Below, one piece after another: positions 45,122 to 55,869 of a stretch of 64,000 nucleotides of DNA (position 1 is its first letter; each line of letters opens with the position of its first letter). Source of the stretch: Paraspadella gotoi (Eukaryota; Chaetognatha); the NCBI GenBank assembly GCA_051294375.1, contig CM119267.1, positions 18,943,439-19,007,438 of the forward strand. Direction: 5' to 3'. The position numbers were made by a program, and so were the translations under genes. The notes beneath the pieces are model-generated. The model was not told where the DNA came from. It was given only the letters and a program-made list of their open reading frames with translations, and made no database searches.

Positions 45122-46107
45122 TTTTTTTTCTCACCGAAAGAGCCCCTTCTTTCTCGGCGTTCGGCGTTCGCCTTGTTTGGAGACAAAAGAGGAAGAATCG
45201 TTTTTGAGACGAAATGACGCGGAATTCCATTGAAGGCGAGAGGACGAGGAGCCACGCCCCACTCCGAGGAGGGTCGGAGGGAGATGGGGAAATTGTTAGG
45301 GGGTGGGGATGGAGAAAGGGACACAAAAAAAAAGAGTTTTTAATGAGGAGGGTGGGAGGTGGAGCTGACCCCTTTTTTTAGGAAATGACGACGTCGCTGA
45401 CTAATCGACGTTGGAATCGTTTNNNNNNNNNNGCCTGTGAGATCACTCGTTAAGATTGGAAGATTAAGATTAAGATTAAAAGTTTAAAATTTTCTATATC
45501 CACGAATGAAACTCGTATTCTCGCTCCTTTTATTTCAAATTTAAGCTACAAGTATACGCAAAAAATATTTGCTTTTAAAATTCCGAATTTCAATTTCCAA
45601 ATTGTAACGTGTAAATTACTAGAGAGCATGTAACCTTTTTTTTCTCTTTCGCCATAAACGTGAGGCGGGAAAATCAAACGATTTTCCTACGACTTTTCAC
45701 TACTCGGTTTTTTCCCTCCATTTTTTTTTCGCTTTTAAATTCATCAATCACGATTTTTTTTTTCTAAAGTGAAGTCATATATCCCTTATTTTTCTTTCCC
45801 TACACTTTCAATATACATATTCGGCCATCCTTAAAATCATCCGTCATGATTTATCAATCCTTGCATCTATATAAATAGCGATCTAACTCTCAATGTAATA
45901 CATATAGACCATATCCTTCGGATGCCGCAGAAGGAACGTTGCTGCAGACAACGACGATGCTGCGGTCGGCGACCAAATTAGCGAAACTCTTTCTCAACTC
46001 TGCTCCAGAGTTAACTATTCATTAGTTGTTTTTTTTTCTCTCTTTTTTCACCATCCCTCGTTATTTTGTTCAAAAGCTTCCAACTGTTCCATAAATCTCT
46101 TCCCAAC

Positions 46108-46115
<8 letters not shown>
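45122..46115. repeat. Duplicated segment, second version of 35050-36560
   Basis: Same order of anchors as 35050-36560 but strongly shortened. It starts directly at a gap and contains a second gap at 45423-45432. It ends in a pure CT tract where the first version has only an interrupted CT region leading to its own gap. Confidence 0.8.
45423..45432. other. Assembly gap (10 N)
   Basis: 10 N, unlike the standard 25; probably ambiguous consensus rather than a scaffold join. The first version reads GCTTATTTTTTGTA here. Confidence 0.99.

Positions 46116-46160
<45 letters not shown>
46111..46160. repeat. (CT)n microsatellite
   Basis: Uninterrupted CT run of about 50 bases. Confidence 0.95.
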
Positions 46161-46162
<2 letters not shown>

Positions 46163-47340
46163 TTATTTTTCTTGGGTTTCTCTAGAGTATTATAAAAGAT
46201 TCTTTTTTTTCCTGCGACTCAATGAATAACGACTTCCTACTTATCATTTTTACTTTCGCAGTAGCAGCTAGCTTTTATTGTTCCCGCTCTCGATTGTATG
46301 GACACTTTTCAGTAGAATTCAGGAATTCAGGAATATGATTAATCATTTTAACAATCCTAAATAAGTAATAGTGAAATAATACATTTTTTTAGAGTTTTAA
46401 TTAATTTAATTCACACTTTTAGGATATTTTTTTTTTTTATTAAAACAAGTTTATAATGGCAAATATTACTATCGCTTTTCAGTTAGGATTTTATTTTAGG
46501 GTTATAACATTTCATTTTATAACATTTCATATTTTTGTTGTTTTTGTTTTTGCGTATTATTTTTGAACGTTTTATACTTGACGTTTTTCGTTTTTTACTG
46601 TTTCTGGTTTTTATGATATTAACGTCTGATCTTTTCATAACATTAAAAATATGAAATGAAATGTTACATCTTTATCTTTATCAGTGTAGTTTTTTTTTAC
46701 TTTTTATTTTATTTTATTTTAAACTGTTATTTATAACGTTACCCTTCCTGTCTTTTTAAGCTGTTGTTGATACCGTTACTGTTAATGTATTGTGTTAATA
46801 TCGTTTTTTATTTATTTTATTTATTATTTTTATATCGGTTGTACCAATTTCATAACAATATAGAAAACTGAAAAACAAAGTAATCTAACCTTGGGTAAGG
46901 TAGATGCACCCTCTATTTCCAGAAGACAACGCTAACGTCCCCAATTATATTATTATATTAAAATATTTAACACTAAAATTATTTTAACAAATAAATAAAA
47001 CCATAAAAAATAGTTATTTTTAAATTAAAAAAATAAATATAGTGAAACAAGTAATTTTGTTTCTTTCATACTAACAAACCTTATGTTACATATTTCATTT
47101 TGTCATTTTTGAGTAGAAATTTGGAAAAAATCTTTCGAATAATTAACGGTTTTTTTCTCAAAGCGACGGGCGGGTTGGGGTTTGTCTTTCGCCTCAGCTG
47201 TCTCTTTGTCTCTTTTTTTCTCTTTTCTTGGTTTTTTCAGGAAAACAATAATAACACAAGTCTTTCCATCAGCGAATGCGGGCCCCTGCGTGCCATACAT
47301 TCTTGCCTGTTCGCTTTCTGTTCTTCGGTGGCGCAGCGGT
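46161..47340. other. AT-rich DNA, no gene supported
   Basis: Contains a duplicated TAACATTTCAT motif at 46504-46530 and its inverted form near 46640-46665 (ATGAAATGAAATGTTA), a small inverted repeat of unknown meaning. The frame at 47100-47351 is low complexity. Confidence 0.35.
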
Positions 47341-49049
47341 GCGGAAGTTGAAAGAGGAGAAGAGAGAGAGAGAAAGAGAGAGAAGAGAGAGGAGGAGAGA
47401 GAGAAGAGAGAGATGAGAGCTGAGAGTTGTCAGAGGAGGAGAGTGAGGGAGAGAAGAAGAGAAGACAGTAGTAGTCGCAGAGCGGAAGTCGAGAGAAGAA
47501 TAATAAAATTTAATCACTCATTGAAACCTGAGCATAATTTACACATTACACAATACGGGAGGCTAAGATTAAAATAATCATGGGGCATTTCACAGGGGAA
47601 GAGAGAAAATGGAGGAGAGAGGAGAGGAGAGCGAGAGAGAGAGGAGAGTAGAGAGATAGGAGAGGAGGAGAGAGAGGAGAGGGAGAGAGAGAGGAGAGAG
47701 GGAGAAGAAAGAGCAGAGAGCAGAGACGGGCCTTTTAAAAAAGGTTTTGATTACTTCAATCATTGTTGTGCTGCCTAAGCTGCCTTTTCTGACTTCGAAA
47801 TAATACACAAACAAGCCAAACCATTGAAATAAAAAACAAAAGAAAAAAAAACTATAAAAACCACAAAAGACAAGAGCTCTAAAAGTGACTAAAAAAAAAT
47901 AGAATACAACTCGTTAACAACTATTCCTGGAAAATAGGGCCAAAAGAAAAAAAAGATATACTACGAATATCTTACTCTCCTTCTTTCGTTCGAAATAGGA
48001 AGACGCGAGCCAAGCGGACGACGACAACGACGACGACGGGACGACAGTCGGAACGAACGAGCGACCGGACGACACCTCGTTCGGGTGTTCAAGGGCCAAG
48101 AGAGGAAATTGAAGACGCAAAATCCCGGTTTCGTTTAATCAGTTCTCATGATACATGTTTACGATCGTCGTTATTTCCTTTGGTTTTACCTCTCTTCGCT
48201 TCGCAAGATCGTCTCCGCATCTTCGGCCCGCGTCGTCTCTTCGATGCTGGCGCGTAGACTGCGGCATGCGCTTCTGTAGTATCTCGTGCGCGCGCGTTTT
48301 CATGTGCTCTCTCGCTCTCTCTCGTCGTCTCGATGTGTTCGTGCTCTCTCGTCTTCTCCTCTGCTCTTCTCTCTCTCTCGTCTCTCTCTCTCCTCTCTCT
48401 CTCTTTCCCTCTCTCTATCGTCTCTCTCTCCTTCTCCTTCTTTCCATTCGTAGACGAGTAACGAATGAATCTCCACATTTTACTCCTTCGCGTACTGAAA
48501 TAATAAATACTTAACAATTATTTTCATTTTCATTTTTTCTTTGGATATTCGTGGTTAATTCGTTCGCGGATATAAAAGCCGATGAAAATGACGCTATTAA
48601 ACAAATACTAAAGGATATGATAAGTAATGAAGCGATTGCAAAAATTGGATGGTGATACCAATCGCCTTTTTACTGACTGATTAATTATGAAGTACAACAG
48701 ATAATTGTGTTCTCGGCGCTGGAAGTGAAACAGAAAATTCCTGTTCTGCGAAAAGTATATCAAATAAAAAAGAACCTAAAAAACAAAGATGAAAAAAAAG
48801 AACTTCATTCAACAAGAATGCCGAATCTTTCGTGATGTATTTAGCGTTGCTATTTTGTCGAACCTTTTTTTATGAGATCGTAAAAATTAAACTCTCCGAT
48901 AAAAAAGCTAAAAATAGTTTGGAAATTTTTCTCCAATAAAATCGAAAATTCATTTAAGTGTTCCGGGAAAGTAATTACTGGATATGTATCTCGGGACTTA
49001 CGTCAGTTTTTAGTGAAAACCTAATTAATATCATGCGTTCAAATAGAAG

Positions 49050-49166
49050 ATGAATCGAATGGAGCGACCGGCGCATCTGTTCGATCCTCACGGCTCCTGG
49101 AACCTGCCAGATTCTGGCAGGAACTCCTCCTCCGCAAGAAATCAATCATATCCGGGTCTCAGTTGA
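49050..49166 (+). CDS. Candidate small open frame or first exon, unknown
   Basis: The ATG follows an in-frame TAG by one codon, giving 38 codons to TGA. The peptide has MNRMERPAHLFDPHGSWNL then PDSGRNSSSARNQSYPGL. It contains a perfect hairpin CCTGCCAG-ATT-CTGGCAGG (49103-49121). It lies about 55 bp before the acceptor of the next candidate exon. No family recognised. Confidence 0.15.
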   Translation: MNRMERPAHLFDPHGSWNLPDSGRNSSSARNQSYPGLS

Positions 49167-49220
49167 CCTAAGTCCGACATCCGTCGGCTTCCAGGGCTTT
49201 ACCTCGCTTCTCCTCAACAG

Positions 49221-49374
49221 AGGGCACTCCTGGACGGGCGATAGAAAGAACGAACGACGGGGAGGAAACTGGGTTCGATATAAACAAAAGAGTCGACGAA
49301 CCGGGGACAGAACTGGCATCGCATGACCGAGTTCATGATGTACGCAACCTCAAAACGTCGCCGGGTGAGCGCTT
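49221..49374 (+). CDS. Candidate internal exon, unknown
   Basis: Bounded by CTTCTCCTCAACAG (pyrimidine tract plus AG) and CCGG|GTGAGC (strong donor). One frame is open across it and runs 49172-49405, 77 codons, without ATG. The peptide is charged: GTPGRAIERTNDGEETGFD, then INKRVDEPGTELASHDR. A second frame is open for most of the length. Sequence is CpG-rich and single copy. No domain recognised. Confidence 0.22.
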
Positions 49375-49563
49375 TCGTTCGAAATGCGTGAGAGGGCTTC
49401 GGTGAAATTTTAAGGGATATAAAGAGAAAATAGAAAAAATGGCTGTGAGAGAAGGAAGCGTGCGAGTCTGGAGAGGGGAAGAGGGAAAAAAGGTTTTGTT
49501 TATTTATGTTTCGCTTGTGACTTTTTTCTGAGAAAGAATGAGATGAGAGAAGAGGGAGGAGAG

Positions 49564-49611
<48 letters not shown>

Positions 49612-50296
49612 GAGAAAGCGTGAAGCCGAGTTTTTATAAAACATTTTTTTTTGTCTCAGATTTCACTTTTTTTGTTTTCCTTCTGTCAAACGTGTTTTTT
49701 TTCTTTTTCGGCAAGCCTTTTAAATTTGATCTTTTTCTTTTTTCCTTTTTTTTTTAAAAACTTTTTATTTCAAGGTTTTTATTTCGTTCTTGTACGACGC
49801 TGTGCGGTTTTTTCTTTCTTTCCTTTTCCTTGTATTTCTCTTTCTCCTTTTCCTTTATTTGTTTCTTTTCTCTTGTCCCCCCTTTTTTCCTTTTTTTCAT
49901 TCTTCGTATGTTTCGCTTTCCTAAATGCGGAAGAAGGGCGGAGAAGGTAAACAGAATTTTGGGGAGGAGAGTAGAGGAGAAGAGAAGAAAGAGAGAGAGA
50001 AGGAGAGAGAGAGAGCAGAGAGAGAGAGAAGAGGAGAGAGAAGAGAGGAGAGAGAGAGAGAGAGAATTGGCGAGTTCTCTTTTGAGATCTGAAAATGAAA
50101 ACCGATCTCACGGTTGTGAATTCTCTGATTTTTTTTGAAAATGATGTGAAAGAATAAGGTTAAGTTGGAAAAATGTATTAGTAAAGATTCGAAAACAAGA
50201 GAGTGAGAGAGAGAGTGAGAGAGAGAGAGGAGGAGAGGAGAGATGAGAGAGAAGAGAGGGAGAAGAGAGAAAGGAGGAGGAGAGAGAGAGAAAGTA

Positions 50297-50327
<31 letters not shown>

Positions 50328-50921
50328 TGGAGAGAGAGAGAGACGGTAAAAGACTGGAAAGGAAGTGGCGGGGACTGTCATCGTTTCGTTTCCTTCCTTA
50401 AATCTTTTTTTTCTGTCTTTGGCTTTTACTTCACGCACAATAGAAGTGAGATTAGAATTGGACGAGCGGGTACGAAGGACACAATATACGATTTGGATTA
50501 TTAACTTCGTAATAGATAGATGAGCAAGACATGATAAGAGAAATGCATATTTGATTAAACATGACGCCTTGTATGTATTTTTTTCAAGTGAATTCGATTT
50601 CAAAAGAGAAAAATATAGAAAGAAGGGCGATAGTATCTTGAGCTCGTGAGGAATTGTGACACCAAAAGAAATGAGGCAGAATGAAAGTAAGAGAGAGAGA
50701 GAGAGAAAGGAGAGAGAGAGAAGGAGACGAGAGGAGAGAGAGAGAGAGAGAGACGGGAGGAGAGAGATGAGAGAGACGAGAGAGAGAGAGAGATTTCGTC
50801 CGGAAAAAAGGTGAACCAAGAGATCGTGGAGAACGTGATGTTAAAAGCGCACGGAACTTGTGGAAACTTCCCGCAGCAATCGAGGCCGATGAAGAGCCGA
50901 TTGTGGGGCTGTGAGATGGAG

Positions 50922-50952
<31 letters not shown>

Positions 50953-51346
50953 CGCAGAGAGAGAGAGAGAGATGAGAGGAGAGATGAGAGAGAGGGTTAC
51001 GGAAGGAAGCGTTGAAAGGGAGAAAATGAAATTGGATTAATTCCTCTCTCTTCGGTCCTCAACGACAAAATGGAAGAATTTGAAATGCGATTCTGCGATG
51101 TCTTGTTTACGCCCGCGAGCGGTGTACTAAAGATGTGGAATTACTGTTTTTTTTTTGATGTCTTATTTATATAATTTTAAAGTAATTGTCACGTAGGTTA
51201 GAATAAAAATATATATATAAACATGTTCCAAACAGCTATCATCGTGCCGCAGAAGGCGGCAAGACAGCTGTCGCGCTGCCTTCCACGATCACGCAAGAAA
51301 GATTTGAAGCTACCGGAACGTTCCAAATATCTAAGGCTCTTCAGCT

Positions 51347-51577
51347 ATGCTGGCACTGCGGATTCAGTTCGCGATTCTACTTTCAACCTTATTCGCGCAA
51401 TCAGCTAGGCACAGTCGCGAAACGCGAGATTCCCAACGATTGATTGCGGTGCCTGTCAAGGGGAGTGCGGAGGATTATTCCTTTAAAATGCTTGATAGCA
51501 GGAGGTCTAATTGTCCTCATCCTCAAAGGGGATTTTCTTATTTGTACCCACCTCGTCCAAGTCGCGAAGGAGATTAA
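51347..51577 (+). CDS. Possible small secreted protein or signal-peptide exon
   Basis: The 76-codon frame starts at ATG with MLALRIQFAILLSTLFAQSA, a textbook signal-peptide shape: short positive N-part, hydrophobic core and AQSA cleavage-like end. A polar region follows with basic pairs (RETRDSQR, DSRRSNC), ending PPRPSREGD. Basic sites would suit a processed peptide precursor, but no known neuropeptide motif is seen. A second frame (51223-51408) overlaps the start. It could be a first exon, with the donor unclear. Confidence 0.25.
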   Translation: MLALRIQFAILLSTLFAQSARHSRETRDSQRLIAVPVKGSAEDYSFKMLDSRRSNCPHPQRGFSYLYPPRPSREGD

Positions 51578-51975
51578 ATCTCGCACTTTATCCTCTCTCC
51601 GTTCACAACTCTCTCCGTCGTCTTGCAAACAGGTCGTTCTCTCTCGTTACTCGCTTTCGGCCTCTCTCGGAGATGGCGGTCTTCGTCGATTCGCTTCTTA
51701 CGTTCTCTATTCCTTCTTTCTACTCTTCGCTCTTTTCCGATCGGCTGCTCTTTTCCCGTCCGTCTTTCCCCAGAGTCTTCAAGTGGATTATATTAACGGT
51801 CGAAAAATCTCGACGCGTAATGCGTGTTTTTATAATATTTCCTACTCGGGAAATTCCCCGGCGCCGTCCACGGAAAACCAGATCCCAAGATGGAGCGGGA
51901 GGCTTGGCTCTTAACTCCGGGCTTTCATTATCATTTTCTGCAGGGGGCGAGGGACACGATGGACGGGACTTATAA
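51444..51975 (+). other. CpG-rich block with two overlapping open frames
   Basis: Frames of 156 codons (51444-51914) and 154 codons (51511-51975) overlap in the same direction, and a minus-strand frame is also open. Peptides are Ser/Arg/Leu/Phe-rich with no domain. At most one could be real; GC bias is the simpler explanation. Confidence 0.3.
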
Positions 51976-52201
51976 ATCACGACGTCTCCCGAGATCCGTT
52001 CGATCAACGATGCTCGAAAGCAGTTTTTGATTCACGAACCCGCGAGAATTTACTTTGGGTATGGATGATTAATGATTCGGTTCATCGCAAGACCTGGACG
52101 TTTTTTGAAATTAGGTTTGTCACGGAGAGGTTGGTGGTTACCGATTGTATTTCGACTCTGCTTGGTTGATTTGCTTGTAATATATGAACTGAAGAGGCCA
52201 G

Positions 52202-52504
52202 TTAAGTTTTCATTTGAGAACTTTTTTTCGAGAGATGGTAATTTATTTTAATAGCCATTAGATGTTCGGAAGTGGTCATCCATGTTGGCACAAAATTATA
52301 CCTGGTTAAATATATAGGAAAAGTATTGTCGAGTTCGTTTAAAGATGGAGCTTCATGAATCTGCACCACAAGTAACTTCGGTGTATTTATATTAACGAAC
52401 CTTGCACGATCAGTTGCATAGTTGGCTACCGGTATTTCCGAACTGGCACTGTAAATAACTGTCACGACGTTCCACCCATTCTGGTTTCCATAATAACAAG
52501 ACGA
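52202..52504 (-). CDS. Stop-free 100-codon frame, unknown
   Basis: The minus strand is open from just after a TGA at 52505 to a TAA at 52202. It has balanced composition (YYGNQNGWNVVTVIYSAS, then VNINTPKLLVVQIHEAPS) without low complexity. There is no ATG before the middle of the frame; upstream, a different frame starts ATG-ACA-GCC-GGA. No acceptor with a good pyrimidine tract is seen at the start. The family is not recognised; it could be an exon, a transposon remnant or chance. Confidence 0.2.
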   Translation of the reverse strand, partial: SSCYYGNQNGWNVVTVIYSASSEIPVANYATDRARFVNINTPKLLVVQIHEAPSLNELDNTFPIYLTRYNFVPTWMTTSEHLMAIKINYHLSKKSSQMKT

Positions 52505-52787
52505 TCACTTCCGGCTGTCATAGTTCTCGCGCATCTACACATCGTTCGTACTCTTTTATTTCCACAGCGCTACAAACTGTAAATCCGTAAATTATTAACA
52601 AATGAAGGTCTGCATTGGTGAGAATGCGGATGCCTGTTTTCAGTGTCCCAATAGGGTTTACTTTCTATACCTCTGTCGACGGAAAGAAAGTCGAACTAGA
52701 ACGAGTTGAAGAGAACGGGTTCTGAAAAGGTCCGCAGGGACAGGGAAAGATGACCGCAATTCAGGTTCGATAAGAACGGCCAGGGGC

Positions 52788-53400
52788 ATGGGCGAGGTCA
52801 CGCAAATTTCCACGTCACTGGAAGAGCAAATCTTCACTCGCGGTGTAGATGAGTCTCTCGATAATTGGCGGATATGCAGTGTGGAGATAGGTATAATAGA
52901 TTTCAGTCCTAGCGGGAATGTTTCTGGTAATAGTAGGTCTTTTATTTGTGTGGTGTTGTGGACCTGTTCGCAAAAATCCTCTAGAATGAAAATCGGAAAT
53001 CTAATAATCGACAGCCGTTGCTTTTTTATTTTTCATTTCCCTCAAACGGACTCGTATCTGTTTCAACGTCGTCGCTCGATCTGTTGATGATGACTGCGTG
53101 GACAAGCCTCGGGGGACTTCGCATGGGAACTCTTCTTATCACTGCTTTCGGTGGAAGAACGGGCCTTTCTCCCGTGCTGCCAAACGGGTTAATCTTCCTT
53201 GTCAGACGAAGTAAAGCTCAAGCTACATAAAGCCGAGGAGGACAGGTGGTGCAAGAAGCAGCAAAAAGAAGGCAAACAAAAGAAGAGTTTAGAAAACAGA
53301 TACATGCGATACAAATCCAAAAGGGGATATAAGTGCACGCAAAAAAGGGAGATGGATACTCGGTCCGTTAGACGGAGCCGCCCAGAAGGTTGAAAGAGGC
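52788..53400. other. Mixed-GC stretch with short frames, unresolved
   Basis: The plus frame at 52788 starts MGEVTQISTSLEEQIFTRGV, and a donor-like GATAG|GTATAA lies at 52888-52895. A Lys/Glu-rich plus frame at 53199-53393 (DEVKLKLHKAEEDRW) could be coiled-coil. Neither has a recognised domain, so I give no gene. Confidence 0.25.
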
Positions 53401-55230
53401 GCGGAAAAACGCGGGGAGAAAAGAAAATAAACCCGGAAACGTTGTTGTTGAGGGGGAAAAGAAACATAATTTAAAAAAAACAAAACCAGATTTACCGCGG
53501 AAGTCTTTCGGGTCGGTATCTCGATGTTTCTTTTTTTTTGAAATGTTTTAATTCAATTCTGGGCCTTCGGGTGAAGCAGAGTTGAAAAACGTACTTGGAC
53601 GACTATTTTGCAGAATTGTAGTCCGGATTTTATTTTTTTTCTCGGCTGTCATTTTTTTGTATTTCTCCCTCCGTCTCCCGGCGCCGGGGCCTAAGTGGAG
53701 ATTGTCCATGGGTCCGTCTCCGCTCCTTTTGGTAGGGCCGGGTATGTTTCTCCTGCGAGAAATTCGTAAAGCGGATTGCTGCTGAGACTAAACTTTCTTT
53801 AGGCGGGAAATAGAAATTTATGACTTTTTTGCTTTTGTATTTGGCCTGTTTTGGGTTGTCTTTGGTTGCGAGAACCGTGTTAAAGAGAAAAAATAATATT
53901 TAATGTACTTGTTTAGAGCATTTCGAAGGATACAAGATATAAAAATTACATTTATTATTTCCGTAATTCGCCAATAATATTATTTCTCTTTACATAGCCA
54001 GCAAATCAACAATGCATTATGGTTTCAAATATAATAATTCAGATAGAGTTAATGTTTCCAACAGGTCAGAAGATTCGCGGCAGTTACGATAAATAAATAT
54101 AGGAAGCCATAATAGATTTTCTAATTAAAAAAATAATTAACATCATCCTATCCTATTAAGATTTTCGTGGATAATGTTGGATATTTTTGATTGCACATAA
54201 ACCTGATTCTATTCCTATTATAAAACGATAATAAGAGATGCACATACAATTTTCGTAATAAGAACACTGCTCGGTCCGGGAGTTAAATAAACAATAAAAA
54301 TTATTTTAAAATCCAATTTTAATATATAAAAAGATTAATATATATAGACAAAATTCATAACTATATATTAAATAAAATGATATAATATATTTTTTAATGA
54401 AAAAAAGACCTTACCACATTGACCGAAATATCCTTTATTCGGCTACTAAGTACTCTTTGTAAGTTTATAAATTTTATATTTTAAAACAATAATCTAACAG
54501 CTTGTCTAGCTTATAATATTAAAAATAATTAGTAGTAGAAATAGGCTAAAGTAAAAAATTTTAAAAAGGATTTGAATTCTTTACAAAAAGTTAATATTGT
54601 TACCAGAAAAAAGAATAAGTCCTTTTTAACAAATTTGGTTTAAAAATGTTTAAAAACTATGAATTTTTGTTTTAAATTTTTTTTCCATTTTTGGCTTAAT
54701 AATTAATAGTTAATTTTCTAAACTTTGACCAACTTAATAAAAAAATACAACATTCGTTTTGCTTCGTCCAGTTTCCGAAGTCTATTTTCTTCTCTCTTTA
54801 TCTATTGCCTCATAGCGTCTTACATCTTTCTATCTAACTTTCCACTTTTCAACTTTCTATTCCGTGTCCTCTTTCCGTTTTCCCGAAATTTCAGCCACAA
54901 CCCGATTCGTTTTCCGTCTCGCGAATTTCCGCCCGAAGATTTCTTACTTTCGCGCTTCGTCGGATTTCTTTGCTCAATCCGCGGACTAAAGTCACGTTTA
55001 TATCTAAATAAAACTAACAATTCATTCAATCACTCCAAATCCGGTCAATAATTCAACCGCGAATTTATGAAATCGATAAAACACGAACCTCACTTAATTA
55101 TTAATTATGTATTGTTATAAAAATCCCTTACGAATTGTAGGCAAATTTAAAGAATTACTTTTCATTTTTTGTTAGGCTATATCAAACTAATGCTGACCAT
55201 CGATCACGAGACAATAAATCTCTTTTTTTT
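53400..55230. other. Mostly AT-rich DNA, no gene supported
   Basis: Low-complexity AT DNA at 53880-54720. The segment 54750-55010 is less AT-rich and holds a 108-codon plus frame rich in Phe/Ser/Arg with an AATAAA nearby at 55007. No domain recognised. Confidence 0.35.
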
Positions 55231-55515
55231 TTTTTTAAGTTCGCCCAAAACGGCTCGAACTTCGTTCCGTCACTAACGGGCGACCGTTCTCGTCCGACTC
55301 ATCCTTCCAGAATAGGTTCTGCCGTCGGTTTCTGCCACTTAAAATCCAAACCCAATCTGGCCTCGCCCATGCTGCCCGCTCTACCGTGCACCAGCCAAGT
55401 CTTTCGTCTTCATACTGTTGTACAGTACGCTCCCTTCCGCCAACGCTCCCTTTCTAGCCGGGGAGCAAACAGTATTAAATATAATGAACTGACCCCACGC
55501 CCCGACTTATTTTAC

Positions 55516-55864
55516 CCAATCAGCAACCTCCCACCGCCGCAAACCTATCGTCCAATGCGATAGATACTCATCTCGCCACTTATTCTATGACCATGCTAGA
55601 ACCCACGTCGCCTTCCTATCTCCCAGCCCATCAGCCGTACCACTACGGCTAATTCAGACGACAAGCTTCCAACCTCCCATTTTCAGCCAATCAGACAACG
55701 GGCTTTCCTTCTCCGCGTTTTCAGGCCCAATCAGACGACGGATCCACGATCCACGCCAAACAATCAACAAAATTCTTCAACATACATTCCTAACGAGCCG
55801 CTTAAAAAGTGCCTCTTATCCGCTAGACCACCACCGATTAAATATCCGTGAATATTTCTATTGG
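55516..55864. promoter_or_regulatory. Cluster of CCAAT boxes, putative NF-Y type promoter region
   Basis: CCAAT occurs at 55516, 55552, 55687 and 55727, three of them as CCAATCAG, and ATTGG at 55860. The pair at 55687 and 55727 lies in a repeated TTTTCAG(G)CCAATCAGAC block exactly 40 bp apart. CTGATTGG is the core NF-Y site, here mainly on the minus strand. The region from 55230 to 55800 is GC-richer than its surroundings. No supported transcript starts nearby, so function is inferred only. Confidence 0.35.
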
Positions 55865-55869
55865 TTTAT

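Larger units (their letters stand above)
47355..51000. repeat. Cluster of eight GA/CT microsatellite blocks
   Basis: GA blocks at 47355-47415, 47611-47715, 49545-49615, 49970-50065, 50200-50345, 50695-50795 and 50920-51000, and a CT block at 48305-48435. Many contain GGAGAGAGA or AGAGAGGAG interruptions with similar phasing, suggesting repeated slippage or copying of one tract. The 213-codon minus frame 50178-50819 and several 80-130-codon frames are translations of these tracts. Confidence 0.85.

Noticed and set aside
50178-50819. Longest frame in the window, 213 codons on the minus strand
   Set aside because: Two thirds of it is translated GA/CT microsatellite (Ser-Leu repeats); the central non-repeat part has no motif.
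51444-51975. Two plus-strand frames of about 155 codons each
   Set aside because: They overlap in different frames, with a third open on the minus strand; a composition effect.
54725-55260. Possible LTR with AATAAA and a primer-binding-like TTCGCCCAAAACGG
   Set aside because: No matching second LTR in the window, and the primer-site resemblance is weak.
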